A stretch of 64,000 nt of DNA from Phenylobacterium montanum (GTDB lineage Bacteria > Pseudomonadota > Alphaproteobacteria > Caulobacterales > Caulobacteraceae), in assembly GCF_018135625.1 (NCBI RefSeq), contig NZ_CP073078.1, positions 1,533,501 through 1,597,500 of the forward strand. The letters run 5' to 3'. The notes beneath the pieces are model-generated. The model was not told the DNA's origin, searched no databases, and worked only from the letters and a program-made list of their open reading frames with translations. Shown here in pieces: positions 32,382-41,840 of this stretch (positions are counted from its first letter, which is position 1; the number at the start of each line of letters is the position of its first letter). The position numbers and the translations under genes were made by a program.

Positions 32382-34664
32382 CTACTCGATGGGGAAACGG
32401 AGGGTGAAGCGCGTTGGATTCACGCGGTGAACGTCGAGATCACCGCCCAGCTGATCGGTAAGCATGGCCACCAGCTGGAGACCAAGTGTCGTCGTCTGGG
32501 CGAAGTCGAGATCCGCAGCTATGCCCACGCCGTTGTCGCTTACCGACATGGTTGCGCGCCCGTCAGCCTCGGGCGCCAAGGCTATGCGGATCTCCCCCAT
32601 CCTGCCGTTTGGGAAGGCATGCTTCAGTGCGTTGGAGATCAGCTCGTTCACCACCAGGCCGCACGGGATAGCGGTGTTGATCGGCAGCAGTACTTCCACC
32701 GCATCGATAGAGAGCACGACCCGATCGGAATCGACGCCGTAGGAGGAAATGAGGGTCGGGGCCAGAGTTTCGAGGAAATTGCTGAAGTCGACCTGAACGA
32801 AGTCTTTCGACTCGTAGAGTGTCTGGTGGATCAGCGCCATGGATCTGATGCGGTTCTGGCTCTCCCTCAGTATGCCGAGGATTTTGTCGTCGTTGACCAA
32901 ATCACTCTGTAAGTCCAGGAGACTGTGGATGACCTGAAGGTTGTTCTTCACCCGATGGTGAATCTCTCCGAGAAGCGTGTCTTTCTCCTTGAGCGCGGCA
33001 TGGATCCGCTCTTCTTTCTGTTTGCGATCGGAGATATCGACGATCGCCGAAAGGACCATCTCGCCCTCTTCGGTCTCGATCGGGTTGAGACCGATCTCCA
33101 CCGGAAACTCGCTGCCATCCTTCTTGAGGCCGTAGAGATCGCGCCCGGCGCCCATTGGCCGCGAATGGGGGTCGGAGAAGAACGACGTCCGCAGCGCCGG
33201 GTGATGGGCGCGGAACCGTTCGGGCACCAGAACCTCAATCGACCGGCCGAGCATCTCCGCCCGCTCGTAGCCAAACACCAGTTCGGCTTGGGCATTGACC
33301 ATCTCGATCCGACCGGCCGCGCTGATCATCACCATGGCGTTCGGCGCCGCTTCGACGACCCTGCGAAAACGCTCCTCCAGGCGCTTTCGCGATGAGATGT
33401 CGACGATGGCCGACAGCACCATGGGGCCTTCTTCGGTCTCGATGGGGTTCAATCCGATTTCGATGGGAAACTCGCTGCCGTCCTTGCGCTTTCCGTAGAG
33501 GTCCCGGCCGACGCCCATTGGGCGTGCTTCCGGGTTTGTGAAGAAGCTGGCCCGCAATTCGGGGTGGTGGCCACGGAACCGGTCCGGCACAAGCATTTCG
33601 ATGGAGCTGCCGAGCAATTCGGCGCGCTCATAGCCGAACACCTTCTCGGCCTGAGTGTTGACCATCACGATCTGCCCTGACGCGGCGATCATCACCATGG
33701 CGTTGGGCGCGGATTCCACGACTTGGCGGAAACGATCCTCCAACTGCTTGCGGCTGGTGATATCGACAATAGCCGAGAGGACCTTCACCCCTTCGTCCGT
33801 CTCGATCGGGTTCAAGCCGATTTCGATGGGAAATTCGCTGCCGTCCTTCTTCAGACCATAGAGGTCGCGCCCCGCGCCCATCGGGCGGGGCTTCGGATCG
33901 GCGAAAAATACCGACCGCAGTTTCGGATGCCCGCGCCGAAACCGCTCCGGAATCAGGCTCTCGATTGGCTGGCCCAGCATCTCCGCACGCTCGTAACCGA
34001 ACGTCGATTCCGCCTGCAGGTTAACCAATTCGATAAGGCCCGTAGGGCCGACCATAACTATGGCGTTCGGCGCCGCCTCGACGACTTTCACTTGGAGCGT
34101 CGCGGTCGATAGCTCGCGGATCGCCTCCTGTTGCTGGCGAATGGTCTGCTCGCGATCGGCCATCATGGCGTCGACGATGATGGCGATGTCAAAGAAGGCG
34201 ATCTTTTTGAGCGAGGTGAAATGCTCGAAGCCCGCAACGGGGTCCTTAGGGAAACGCTCCATGACCCGCACGCCTATGGAACCCATCAGGCTGTGGAAGG
34301 CGCCCATGAAGATGCTGACCTCAAGCGCGGCGCGGCTGTAGAGTTGGCCAAGCCGAAAGCGCTGATCGATGTATTCGCGGCCATATTCCCCGGACACCAT
34401 GGCGACAAGGTGCGCGCGCTTGAGCCGTCTGGCGTCTTGAAAGAGCTCGCCGTGATCCGTTAGTCCGCGCGCTTCTTCGAACTTGGCCAGGTGGTCGAAA
34501 AACGCCGCGACATGCTCGTCCAGGTGTTCCAGGACCGCGGGCCTCACCGCCGTGATGCGCGCCCGGTCGTCGGTCCCGAGGTCGACAAATTCAAGCCGCC
34601 GCTCGATGTTGCTCGGCGCAAACTCGGTCACTCGGAACAGCAAGACGGATCGCGACTCAGACAA
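32382..34664 (-). CDS. Globin-like / triple PAS / HWE histidine kinase
   Basis: The 760-residue protein begins with a globin-coupled-sensor-like domain (~20-180, including QRFRLGQLYSR and FMGAFHSLMGS). Three nearly identical PAS domains follow (~195-315, ~320-440, ~445-560), then a HisKA_2 kinase with His569 in GEIHHRVKNNLQV and an HATPase region ending RFTLRFPIE. In haem-binding relatives the position of Tyr109 (LGQLY) is the proximal His; its loss suggests haem-free sensing or unusual ligation. The start is TTG 34664, 8 bp after GGAGGAG. It is coupled to the receiver-kinase gene downstream. Confidence 0.85.
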   Translation of the reverse strand: MSESRSVLLFRVTEFAPSNIERRLEFVDLGTDDRARITAVRPAVLEHLDEHVAAFFDHLAKFEEARGLTDHGELFQDARRLKRAHLVAMVSGEYGREYIDQRFRLGQLYSRAALEVSIFMGAFHSLMGSIGVRVMERFPKDPVAGFEHFTSLKKIAFFDIAIIVDAMMADREQTIRQQQEAIRELSTATLQVKVVEAAPNAIVMVGPTGLIELVNLQAESTFGYERAEMLGQPIESLIPERFRRGHPKLRSVFFADPKPRPMGAGRDLYGLKKDGSEFPIEIGLNPIETDEGVKVLSAIVDITSRKQLEDRFRQVVESAPNAMVMIAASGQIVMVNTQAEKVFGYERAELLGSSIEMLVPDRFRGHHPELRASFFTNPEARPMGVGRDLYGKRKDGSEFPIEIGLNPIETEEGPMVLSAIVDISSRKRLEERFRRVVEAAPNAMVMISAAGRIEMVNAQAELVFGYERAEMLGRSIEVLVPERFRAHHPALRTSFFSDPHSRPMGAGRDLYGLKKDGSEFPVEIGLNPIETEEGEMVLSAIVDISDRKQKEERIHAALKEKDTLLGEIHHRVKNNLQVIHSLLDLQSDLVNDDKILGILRESQNRIRSMALIHQTLYESKDFVQVDFSNFLETLAPTLISSYGVDSDRVVLSIDAVEVLLPINTAIPCGLVVNELISNALKHAFPNGRMGEIRIALAPEADGRATMSVSDNGVGIAADLDFAQTTTLGLQLVAMLTDQLGGDLDVHRVNPTRFTLRFPIE

Positions 34665-34969
34665 TTCGATCGCTCCTCCGAAGGGCGTTCGCGCTCACCG
34701 AGCTCGCCAGCGCATGCCGTGGAGACCGCTCCACATCACGCAGTCCCAGGCTGGCGTCTCCTGCGAGCCCGGAATGACTTGGATCGTCATTGGACCATAC
34801 CCCCGTTCGATTCCCCGGGCACGGATATTGCGCCACCAGGTTGAACTTCATACCACCAAATTACCTGGACGATCCTGGCGAACGGAGTGAATGCTAAACC
34901 GCGGACGAGATGGGTGAGAGCGGATGGGCTGGGACAGAAGGCGGCGCCAGCCAAGCGTGAAAGACGATC
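34665..34969. other. Gene-free stretch
   Basis: This 305-bp divergent gap lies between the globin kinase and the truncated receiver. No gene or repeat was recognised. Confidence 0.4.
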
Positions 34970-35305
34970 ATGGGCGCAGGCGCTGCAGGGTCGACTATCC
35001 TGGGCATGCGGGTATTCCTGGTTGAGGATGAGGTGCTGCCTGCCGTCATGCTCGAAGACATGCTCGCCGACCTAGGTTGCGTCCTACTGGGATCGGCAGG
35101 AATCATCGCGCGGACCCCTTCCCAAATTTTGGGTACGTCCGCCATCGACGCAGCGATCCTCGACGTTCACCTTGGCGGCGAGATGGTCATTCCCGTAGCC
35201 GACGCCCTGCGCGAACACAGTGTGCCGTTCATCTTCTCGACCGGCTTTGGACCGGCTGATCTGGCGGCGCGTTATCCGAATTCTCGCCTACTCGCCAAGC
35301 CTTAA
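34970..35305 (+). CDS. Single receiver-domain protein, truncated by a frameshift
   Basis: The 111 residues cover a receiver up to the conserved Lys (LLAKP), then stop at TAA 35303-35305 before the last helix. Key residues are present: D20-E21, phosphoacceptor D65 in AAILDVHLGG, and the Ser in FIFSTGF. Shifting frame by one base at the stop gives NPPEALAGVRVG up to TAG at 35340-35342, which fits the expected KP-F-x-P-x-x-L ending. The gene therefore looks frameshifted, unless the assembly has an error there. An ATG at 35006 is an alternative start at the receiver proper. Small receivers of this kind usually partner with HWE kinases such as the adjacent divergent one. Confidence 0.7.
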   Translation: MGAGAAGSTILGMRVFLVEDEVLPAVMLEDMLADLGCVLLGSAGIIARTPSQILGTSAIDAAILDVHLGGEMVIPVADALREHSVPFIFSTGFGPADLAARYPNSRLLAKP

Positions 35306-35446
35306 TCCCCCCGAAGCGCTCGCGGGCGTTCGCGTTGGATAGCGCGCCCTGGGGTGGTGAATGTTCACTGTTCGAGACGCCCCCCATGGCGATGGGGCTG
35401 ACCGCTGCATCGCAGGCCGTATTTTCCACCTTGGCCGGCCGACCGT

Positions 35447-35510
35447 GATGTCAGCTATCCCGGCCGCACCCTCTTTGAGCTGGACGGCTTGGCATGTCGG
35501 CTTCTGGCGA
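35447..35510 (+). repeat. 65-bp intergenic element, copy 5
   Basis: It starts GATGTCAGCTATCCCGGCC and ends ATGTCGGCTTCTGGCGA (35494-35510). Confidence 0.5.
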
Positions 35511-35533
35511 GCCTTGCCCGGAAATATGCCGGG

Positions 35534-35800
35534 CTAATCGCCGACACGGGAGCAGCGGTAAGGGCGTGGCCACGCGAACCGATGGGCTCGGCCCAGCTCC
35601 TGCAGGCGAGCAGGGTCGTCTGCAGCTTCCTGATCTGCGTCGTCTCTGCGCCACTCGCGGCCATAGCGAGGATCTGTGGCGAGGAGATGCCAATGCAGCG
35701 CTTCGTCAATCAGCCGGCCACGCTCACTCATGTTCTGGGCTCTTGCCGCCTGAGCCAGAAATTGGTCCGACTTCTCGCGAAATTGGTCACTCTTGGACAT
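35534..35800 (-). CDS. Small helical hypothetical protein
   Basis: The 88-residue protein starts MSKSDQFREKSDQFLAQA and continues with a helical pattern ending EALHWHLLATD. This is similar to the short RE-x-A-x-x-FLxxAxxA...W-x-x-LA proteins common in Caulobacterales and rhizobia. No enzymatic motif is present, and no clear ribosome-binding site precedes ATG 35800. The C-terminal third is rich in R and P and may be out of its true frame. It lies between copies 5 and 6 of the 65-bp element. Its reality as a gene is uncertain. Confidence 0.4.
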   Translation of the reverse strand: MSKSDQFREKSDQFLAQAARAQNMSERGRLIDEALHWHLLATDPRYGREWRRDDADQEAADDPARLQELGRAHRFAWPRPYRCSRVGD

Positions 35801-35928
35801 AGTTGCGCCCAATACAAAAACGTCGCTCATCGCTTGCGCAACTCATGGCGAGACTGGCAGTTCCGAGGGTGCCGTTGTTTTCGCTCCACTGATCTGTGTT
35901 GGATCATCGAGATCGACCAGGCTGGCCG

Positions 35929-35993
35929 GGAGGTCAGCAAACCGGAACTAGCGTTGCTAGGGGCCACCGAGGCGGGATGTCAGCACATGGCGA
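35929..35993 (+). repeat. 65-bp intergenic element, copy 6
   Basis: It starts GAGGTCAGCAAACCGGAAC and ends ATGTCAGCACATGGCGA (35977-35993), about 420 bp after copy 5. Confidence 0.45.
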
Positions 35994-36310
35994 ACGGCAG
36001 CGGAGCCTGGCAACGGCCCACCTATCGGCGGTGAGTTTCGTCGATCGACGGACGGGCGCTTACGCACCCAACGGGCGCCGGTCGAAACGCACCTCTCCCC
36101 GCTTCAGCTGCACCTTGGCGAGCGATCTGCGGCGAGTTTTCTCGGAATTTCCTCGCAAGACGAAACGTACCGCAAACAATCGAGGACCTGCGGCAAATCG
36201 ACCAACTCTCCAGCGGACATCCGAATTTAAGCTGCATGGGCGAAGACTGCTCCGATCTTCATAGGGGGCAGAAGCCGCGAACGTGGCAACGCCATCGCGA
36301 ACCGAGTGCC

Positions 36311-38554
36311 ATGAGCGCTGAAAACGCCGGTCGCAAGGCCAGATCCAATACGCGCTTCGATATCGCAACCAGCGTCGAGCTGGCTCGGGTCGGCACGCCG
36401 GGGCGATTGGCCTTCGCTGCGCTCTACGCGCTGGCTTGCGGCGTGTTGCATGCCTGGCGGGTCTCGTTCGCCTGGCTGATCCTTGTCGTTGCTTGGGAAC
36501 TGCTGGTCCGCCCCGCCCTGGATAGATGGGCCCTGGCCTTGCCTCCCAAGCAGGCGATGACCGCCTATGCGCTGGTCAACCTGGTCGGCTCCACACTGTT
36601 CGCCGCCATGGGCATGATGGGTCTGGCGAACGGATCGCCTGCGGGCGTCGCCCTGGCGGCGACCTGGCTCACCGGAAGCTTCATCAGCATCTTCACCTAT
36701 TTCGCCGCCGACCGGCGGATCTTGCTGGCCTGCCTGGCGCCGCCGATGATCACCACTCTGGCGGGGCCTCTCCTGGCGCATGGGCTGAGCGCGCAGGCGA
36801 TCATGATCGCCCTGCTACTGATTGCTTCGCTGGTGTCAGCGCGAGGGTATGCGCTTGATCATCGGGCCCTGACACGCACCCTCGCCGACCGGCAGATGGC
36901 CTTCATCGACGTCGAGCGAAAACTCGCGGTCGCGATAGAAGCTTCGGGCGACGGCCTGTTCGACATCGACCTGCAGAAGGATGAGGCCCGGCTGAATGCG
37001 ACCTGGGCGGCGATGCTGGGCTACGAGCCAGGTGAATTGGCCGATCCCGACCCCAATTGGCGACGACACGTCCACCCCGACGACCTCCCCCTGGTCGAGC
37101 AGGCCTACGCCGCCCACTTCCGGGGTGAGAGCCCGCACACGATCGTCGAGCACCGGATGATCTGTCGCGACGGTCAAGAAAAATGGGTCCTGGCCCGCGG
37201 ACGCCTCACGGAACGGACCCCAGACGGTGAGCCCGCTCGGGTCGTCGGCACCATGATGGACCTTAGTCTGCGCAAGGCGCTCGAGGGCGATCTGGAGGCG
37301 GCGCGGGACGATGCCGAAGCCGCCAACAAGGCCAAGGGCGCGTTCCTCGCCAATATGAGCCATGAGATCCGCACCCCGCTCAACGGCGTTGTTGGCACCG
37401 CCGGCGCTCTGGCGCGACGCCCGCTGCCTGCCGATCAACGCGAGATGGTCGATCTGATCGTGACGTCTGCTCAGACGCTTGATCGCCTTTTGTCCGATGT
37501 CCTTGATCAGGCCAAGATCGACGCCGGCCAGTTCGAGCTGGTCACGGCGCCGTTCGATCTGCAGCATGAAGTGGAGGCGGCCGCCGAACTGATGCGAGCG
37601 CGAGCTGAAGAAAAAGGCGTCGCGTTCCATGTCAACTACGGACCTTCCGCACGCGGGGTGTTCGAAGGCGACGCGGTCCGCATCCGCCAAGTAATCACCA
37701 ACCTGGCGTCCAACGCGATCAAGTTTACCGCCGCCGGCGAGGTCCGCATCGATGTTAGCGTCAATGATGGATGTGCCGCCGACGGCCCTCCTAGTCTCGC
37801 CATTCGCGTCACCGACACGGGCATCGGATTCGACGCCGAGGTCGCCGCGCGGCTCTTCACACGCTTCACCCAGGCGGACAGTTCGATCTCACGACGTTTT
37901 GGCGGCACGGGCCTAGGCCTGGCCATCTGCAAGGCCTTGACGGACCTCATGCAGGGAAAGATCAGCGCTGTTTCCGAAGCGGGGGTCGGGACGACCTTCA
38001 CCGTGGAGATACCGCTGAAACGGAGCCTGCCGCTAGCGGAATACGATCGCCAACGGGCACAGGTTGTTCATGAAAGCGAGGTTGCTCCGCTTGATGAACT
38101 CGAAGGTCTTCGCATCCTGTTGGCCGAAGACCATCCTATCAATCAGCGCGTCGCCCTGATGATCCTGGAGCCCTTAGGCGCAGAGGTCACCGTCACGTTC
38201 GACGGGCGTCAGGCGCTCGACGCCTATGCACCTGGTCGCTTCGACCTGATCCTAATGGACATGCAGATGCCGGTGCTGGACGGCCTGTCGGCCGTTCGGG
38301 AAATTCGTCAGGTCGAGCGTGACCGAGGTCTCGCAAGGGTCCCGATCGCTATGCTGACGGCGAACGCCATGGAGCAGCATGCGCTGATGTCACGTGAGGC
38401 CGGCGCCGATCACCTTATCGCAAAGCCCGTTACGCCAGACGGGCTCGTCGCAGGGGTGCTGTTGACACTGGAGCGGTCCAGGCTTGGGCCGGCTGCGCCT
38501 GCCGCCGACGGATCCTCTGCAGAGCTTGGCCACACCGCGCGAGGCTTGGCCTAA
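36311..38554 (+). CDS. Membrane hybrid histidine kinase (TM-PAS-HisKA-HATPase-REC)
   Basis: The 747-residue protein has about six N-terminal membrane helices (~25-190) and a PAS domain (~205-325). A HisKA domain follows with His351 in [14 protein letters not shown], then an HATPase domain ([20 protein letters not shown]), and a C-terminal receiver with D650 in [16 protein letters not shown] 36311 matches the family start; the longer frame to 36236 has no signal. It is a hybrid kinase of the kind that passes phosphate through an Hpt protein, but no Hpt gene is visible nearby. It overlaps the convergent receiver gene at 38551 by 4 bp. Confidence 0.88.
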   Translation: MSAENAGRKARSNTRFDIATSVELARVGTPGRLAFAALYALACGVLHAWRVSFAWLILVVAWELLVRPALDRWALALPPKQAMTAYALVNLVGSTLFAAMGMMGLANGSPAGVALAATWLTGSFISIFTYFAADRRILLACLAPPMITTLAGPLLAHGLSAQAIMIALLLIASLVSARGYALDHRALTRTLADRQMAFIDVERKLAVAIEASGDGLFDIDLQKDEARLNATWAAMLGYEPGELADPDPNWRRHVHPDDLPLVEQAYAAHFRGESPHTIVEHRMICRDGQEKWVLARGRLTERTPDGEPARVVGTMMDLSLRKALEGDLEAARDDAEAANKAKGAFLANMSHEIRTPLNGVVGTAGALARRPLPADQREMVDLIVTSAQTLDRLLSDVLDQAKIDAGQFELVTAPFDLQHEVEAAAELMRARAEEKGVAFHVNYGPSARGVFEGDAVRIRQVITNLASNAIKFTAAGEVRIDVSVNDGCAADGPPSLAIRVTDTGIGFDAEVAARLFTRFTQADSSISRRFGGTGLGLAICKALTDLMQGKISAVSEAGVGTTFTVEIPLKRSLPLAEYDRQRAQVVHESEVAPLDELEGLRILLAEDHPINQRVALMILEPLGAEVTVTFDGRQALDAYAPGRFDLILMDMQMPVLDGLSAVREIRQVERDRGLARVPIAMLTANAMEQHALMSREAGADHLIAKPVTPDGLVAGVLLTLERSRLGPAAPAADGSSAELGHTARGLA

Positions 38555-38991
38555 CCAAACGCGGGGTGCGTGTTCTCTGCTCCGCAGCGTACTGGCGCCG
38601 ATGTCTGGCGGCTTGATCGGCAGGCCTCGACCAAGGCGACAAGGTCAGCCAGGCCGATCGGCTTCACAAGGTGCTGACACGCCCCGGCGTCCTTCGAACG
38701 TCGGACGTCGGCGGCCGAGCCGTGCGAGGTGACCATGGCGATACTGCAAGGCAGTCCATCGCCACAGCGCTCATGGCGCCGGATCAAGCGCGTGGCGGTC
38801 AGACCGTCCATCCGCGGCATGCTGAGGTCCATCAGGATCAGATCGAACTGGCCCGCCAGGGCCTGCTCGACCGCCTCGTCGCCATCTGTGGCGACCTCGG
38901 CGACGTGCCCGAGCGAGCGGATCACCGTGGAAAATAGCTGCCGATAGCCGTCGTTGTCGTCGACGACCAGTGCTCGCAGCGGCGGCGCCAT
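38551..38991 (-). CDS. Single-domain response regulator
   Basis: The 146-residue protein is a receiver (~5-125) with D11/D12, phosphoacceptor D55 in LILMDLSMPRMDG, the Ser in MVTSHG and Lys in LVKPIG, followed by a short tail. ATG 38991 follows GAGGGG. It converges with the hybrid kinase at 36311 (stops overlap by 4 bp). It is similar to the receiver at 28921. It probably receives phosphate from one of the neighbouring hybrid kinases; no output domain is present. Confidence 0.87.
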   Translation of the reverse strand: MAPPLRALVVDDNDGYRQLFSTVIRSLGHVAEVATDGDEAVEQALAGQFDLILMDLSMPRMDGLTATRLIRRHERCGDGLPCSIAMVTSHGSAADVRRSKDAGACQHLVKPIGLADLVALVEACRSSRQTSAPVRCGAENTHPAFG

Positions 38992-39337
38992 TGGCCCCTC
39001 CTTGTCCCGGCCCTAAAAGAACGGACCGACAAACACAAACAAGACGCGAGAGATGTAATTGAGCCCCGCTCGCGTGTTTATCAAATTCAATAATCGTGAC
39101 AGTTGCAACGACGATTAACCGTTGCAGCCGACCTGCGACCTTTTGCCCAAGCCGCAAGCGGAACCGCCAAGAGAATGCCGGCGCGGGATTTTCGGTATCA
39201 TGGCGCCGATCGGCGCCGCAACGACTGAGCCGCAGGAGCTCAGAGCCGCCCCCCAACTAAAATTCAACAGGGCTGGTCCGATCAATTGCCGGGTGAATTC
39301 TGTTCGGCTCTAAGGCTCGGCTTGTTAATCCTTTGCG
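38992..39337. other. Divergent intergenic region
   Basis: The 346-bp gap separates a receiver gene (minus) from a hybrid kinase (plus). It contains an AT-rich stretch around 39035-39115 and the inverted GTTGCAACGACGATTAACCG, suitable for divergent promoters. No gene was seen. Confidence 0.4.
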
Positions 39338-41830
39338 ATGTCGACCGGGAGCCTCTTCCTTGGCCGCAGGGGGCGAAGCCCTCTCTGGACCACCGAGCTT
39401 CTCGCCAGCCGAGGTTTGCTGTTCGGGCTGGTCGGCCTGTTCGCCCTGATCAATCTGCCGACCTGGCTGGTTTGCGCCTGGGTGCTGGCCCAGAGCCTGC
39501 TAATCGGCGCCGAAGTGCTCGCCCTGCCCCGCCTTCAGCCGATCCTCGCCAGTAGCACCAGCGGGCCGTGGCTGGATCCCCTGCTCGACAATCTGGAGGC
39601 CCTGGTCTGGCTCGGCCTGGCCGGGCTTTGGTGGTTGTCCGGTGACCCGGCGCTCGCTGCGTTGGCGTTACTGCTTGCTGGCGTGACCATCACGGCGGCC
39701 ATGCGCGAAGCCGCCGCGCGAAACGGCTTGAGCCGGTTCCTCTACGCAGCGCCGTGGTCAGCCACCTTCGCGTTCCTGATCTTCGCACAAGACCGGGCGG
39801 GCCTTCGCACTGGCCCTCTGATACTGGCCCTGGCGGTCACGGCCATGGCGGCGTTCCTGGCAAGGCGGCGCAGGACGAGGGCGATCCTGGTCAAGGCTTT
39901 GACCGATGAGACCGACTATCGCGAGCTGGCGCAGAACGCCACGGACATGATCGTTCGCTACGATACGGACGAGCTGATCCAGTTCGCATCGCCCTCGGTC
40001 CGCCGGCTCGGCTATCCGCCGACGGCGCTCGTCGGCCGGCCGATCAGCGACTTTGTCCACCCGGACGATCTGGCCCCAGCCCGCCGACGCCGGGCTGAGA
40101 TTTTCTCCGGACGAGCGGGAGAGGACCAAGACTTCCGGGCCATCCGCGTGCGCACGGCGGACGGCGGCTGGCTCTGGCTACAGAACAGTCCCTCGCCGAT
40201 CCGCGACGCCGACGGCCTATTGACCGGCGTCGTCTCGGTGCTGCGCGACGTGACCGCCCAGAAGCAAGCGATGGACGCTCTGGCCGCGAGCGAGGCCCGC
40301 TACCGTTTGCTCGCCGAACACTCGAGCGACCTCATCGTTCACACCGAGCCTGACGGGACCATCGTCTACGCCTCGCCGGCCTGCCGCATGCTCGGATACG
40401 CGCTGGAGGACATGGTCGGGCGCCTGACGCGTGAGTTCCTGCATCCCGAAGATCAGGCGGAGAACGTTCCGCGGCGAGCGGCTTATCTGGCGGACGAACA
40501 TCCGCCGAACGGCGACCGCAGGGAACTTCGCGTCCTGCGCAAGGACGGCGGCTACCAATGGATGGAAACCCACACGTCCGCCGTCCGCGGGCCCGACGGC
40601 CAGGTCACCGGTGTGATCAGCATCCTGCGCGACACAGCCGCACGCCGACGGCTTGAGGAAGCGCTTCGTCAAGAGAGCGCCGCCGCCGAAGCCGCCTCCG
40701 TCGCCAAGTCGGAATTCCTGGCGACCATGAGCCATGAAATCCGCACGCCCCTGACCGGGATCATCGGTTTCGCCGGGCTTCTGGAGGCCGCCAGCGATCT
40801 GCCGGTCAATGTCCGCACCTATGTTGATCGCATCGTGACCGCGAGCCAGACGCTCCTGGGCGTGGTCAACGACGTCCTCGACTTTTCCAAGCTGGAGGCT
40901 GGACAGGTCGAATTGTCTCGGCAAGCCTTCGATCCCGCCGCCTTCGTGTTGCAGACCGTGGAGCTGGTTCACGCCCAGGCCCAGGCCAAGGGGCTCAGCG
41001 TCAACACCGAACTCGGCTCGTCCCTGCCCCCGGCGGTTACAGCTGACCCCTTGCGGCTGCGTCAGGTCCTGCTCAACCTCCTGACCAACGCCATCAAGTT
41101 CACTGACCAGGGCGGGGTTGCGATCGGCGTAAGCTATAGCGAAGACGAAGGCGGGACCCTCAACCTCGCCGTCGCCGACACCGGAGCTGGCATGGCCGAG
41201 GATCAGGTCGGCCGGTTGTTTCATCGCTACGAACAGGTCGACACCGACGCCGAGCGTGCGCAATCCAGTACGGGCCTCGGCCTGGCCATCTCCAAGGCCC
41301 TGGTGGAGTTGATGGGGGGCTCCATAGCGGTCGAAAGCCAACTCGGACGGGGATCGACCTTCCGCCTCTCCGTCAAGGCCCCGTTGGCCGACACCGTCGC
41401 ACAGACTACGCGCGAGCCGGCGACCACACTCTCAGGCGGCGGCGCCAGCATCCTGGTGGTCGACGACGTCCCGACCAACAGGGAATTGGCCCGAACGCTG
41501 CTCACGGAGTTCGGCTATCGCGTGACCGAGGCTGCTGGCGGCGCCCAGGCGATCGAGATCGCTGGGCGCACGCCGTTCGACCTGATCCTGATGGACCTGC
41601 AGATGCCTAGTCCTGATGGCTTTGCAGCGACCCGGCGGATCCGCGCCGGGGACGGCGCGAACCGCGCCACCCCGATCGTCGCCCTCAGCGCCAACGTCCT
41701 AGACACCCATCTTGAGGCCTGTCGCGCGGCCGGCATGGACGATCACATCGCAAAGCCGATCGATCCCGCCGATCTGCTCCAGAAGGTCCATCACTGGTCG
41801 AGCGCGGGCGATCCCGACGCGCGCGCCTGA
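39338..41830 (+). CDS. Membrane hybrid histidine kinase (TM-PAS-PAS-HisKA-HATPase-REC)
   Basis: The 830-residue protein has an N-terminal membrane module (~20-175), two PAS/PAC domains (~195-320 and ~320-445), HisKA with His466 in [12 protein letters not shown], HATPase ([20 protein letters not shown]) and a receiver with D753 in [13 protein letters not shown]. It is similar in plan to the hybrid kinase at 36311. The start is ATG 39338. It is convergent with the chemoreceptor gene, 10 bp between stops. The PAS domains imply a cytoplasmic ligand or redox cue. Confidence 0.9.
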   Translation: MSTGSLFLGRRGRSPLWTTELLASRGLLFGLVGLFALINLPTWLVCAWVLAQSLLIGAEVLALPRLQPILASSTSGPWLDPLLDNLEALVWLGLAGLWWLSGDPALAALALLLAGVTITAAMREAAARNGLSRFLYAAPWSATFAFLIFAQDRAGLRTGPLILALAVTAMAAFLARRRRTRAILVKALTDETDYRELAQNATDMIVRYDTDELIQFASPSVRRLGYPPTALVGRPISDFVHPDDLAPARRRRAEIFSGRAGEDQDFRAIRVRTADGGWLWLQNSPSPIRDADGLLTGVVSVLRDVTAQKQAMDALAASEARYRLLAEHSSDLIVHTEPDGTIVYASPACRMLGYALEDMVGRLTREFLHPEDQAENVPRRAAYLADEHPPNGDRRELRVLRKDGGYQWMETHTSAVRGPDGQVTGVISILRDTAARRRLEEALRQESAAAEAASVAKSEFLATMSHEIRTPLTGIIGFAGLLEAASDLPVNVRTYVDRIVTASQTLLGVVNDVLDFSKLEAGQVELSRQAFDPAAFVLQTVELVHAQAQAKGLSVNTELGSSLPPAVTADPLRLRQVLLNLLTNAIKFTDQGGVAIGVSYSEDEGGTLNLAVADTGAGMAEDQVGRLFHRYEQVDTDAERAQSSTGLGLAISKALVELMGGSIAVESQLGRGSTFRLSVKAPLADTVAQTTREPATTLSGGGASILVVDDVPTNRELARTLLTEFGYRVTEAAGGAQAIEIAGRTPFDLILMDLQMPSPDGFAATRRIRAGDGANRATPIVALSANVLDTHLEACRAAGMDDHIAKPIDPADLLQKVHHWSSAGDPDARA

Positions 41831-41840
41831 GCCCCACAAC

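Larger units (their letters stand above)
35306..36310. other. Low-gene stretch
   Basis: About 1 kb holds only the tail of the frameshifted receiver, one possible small gene at 35534-35800 on the minus strand, and two copies of the 65-bp element. Confidence 0.45.
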
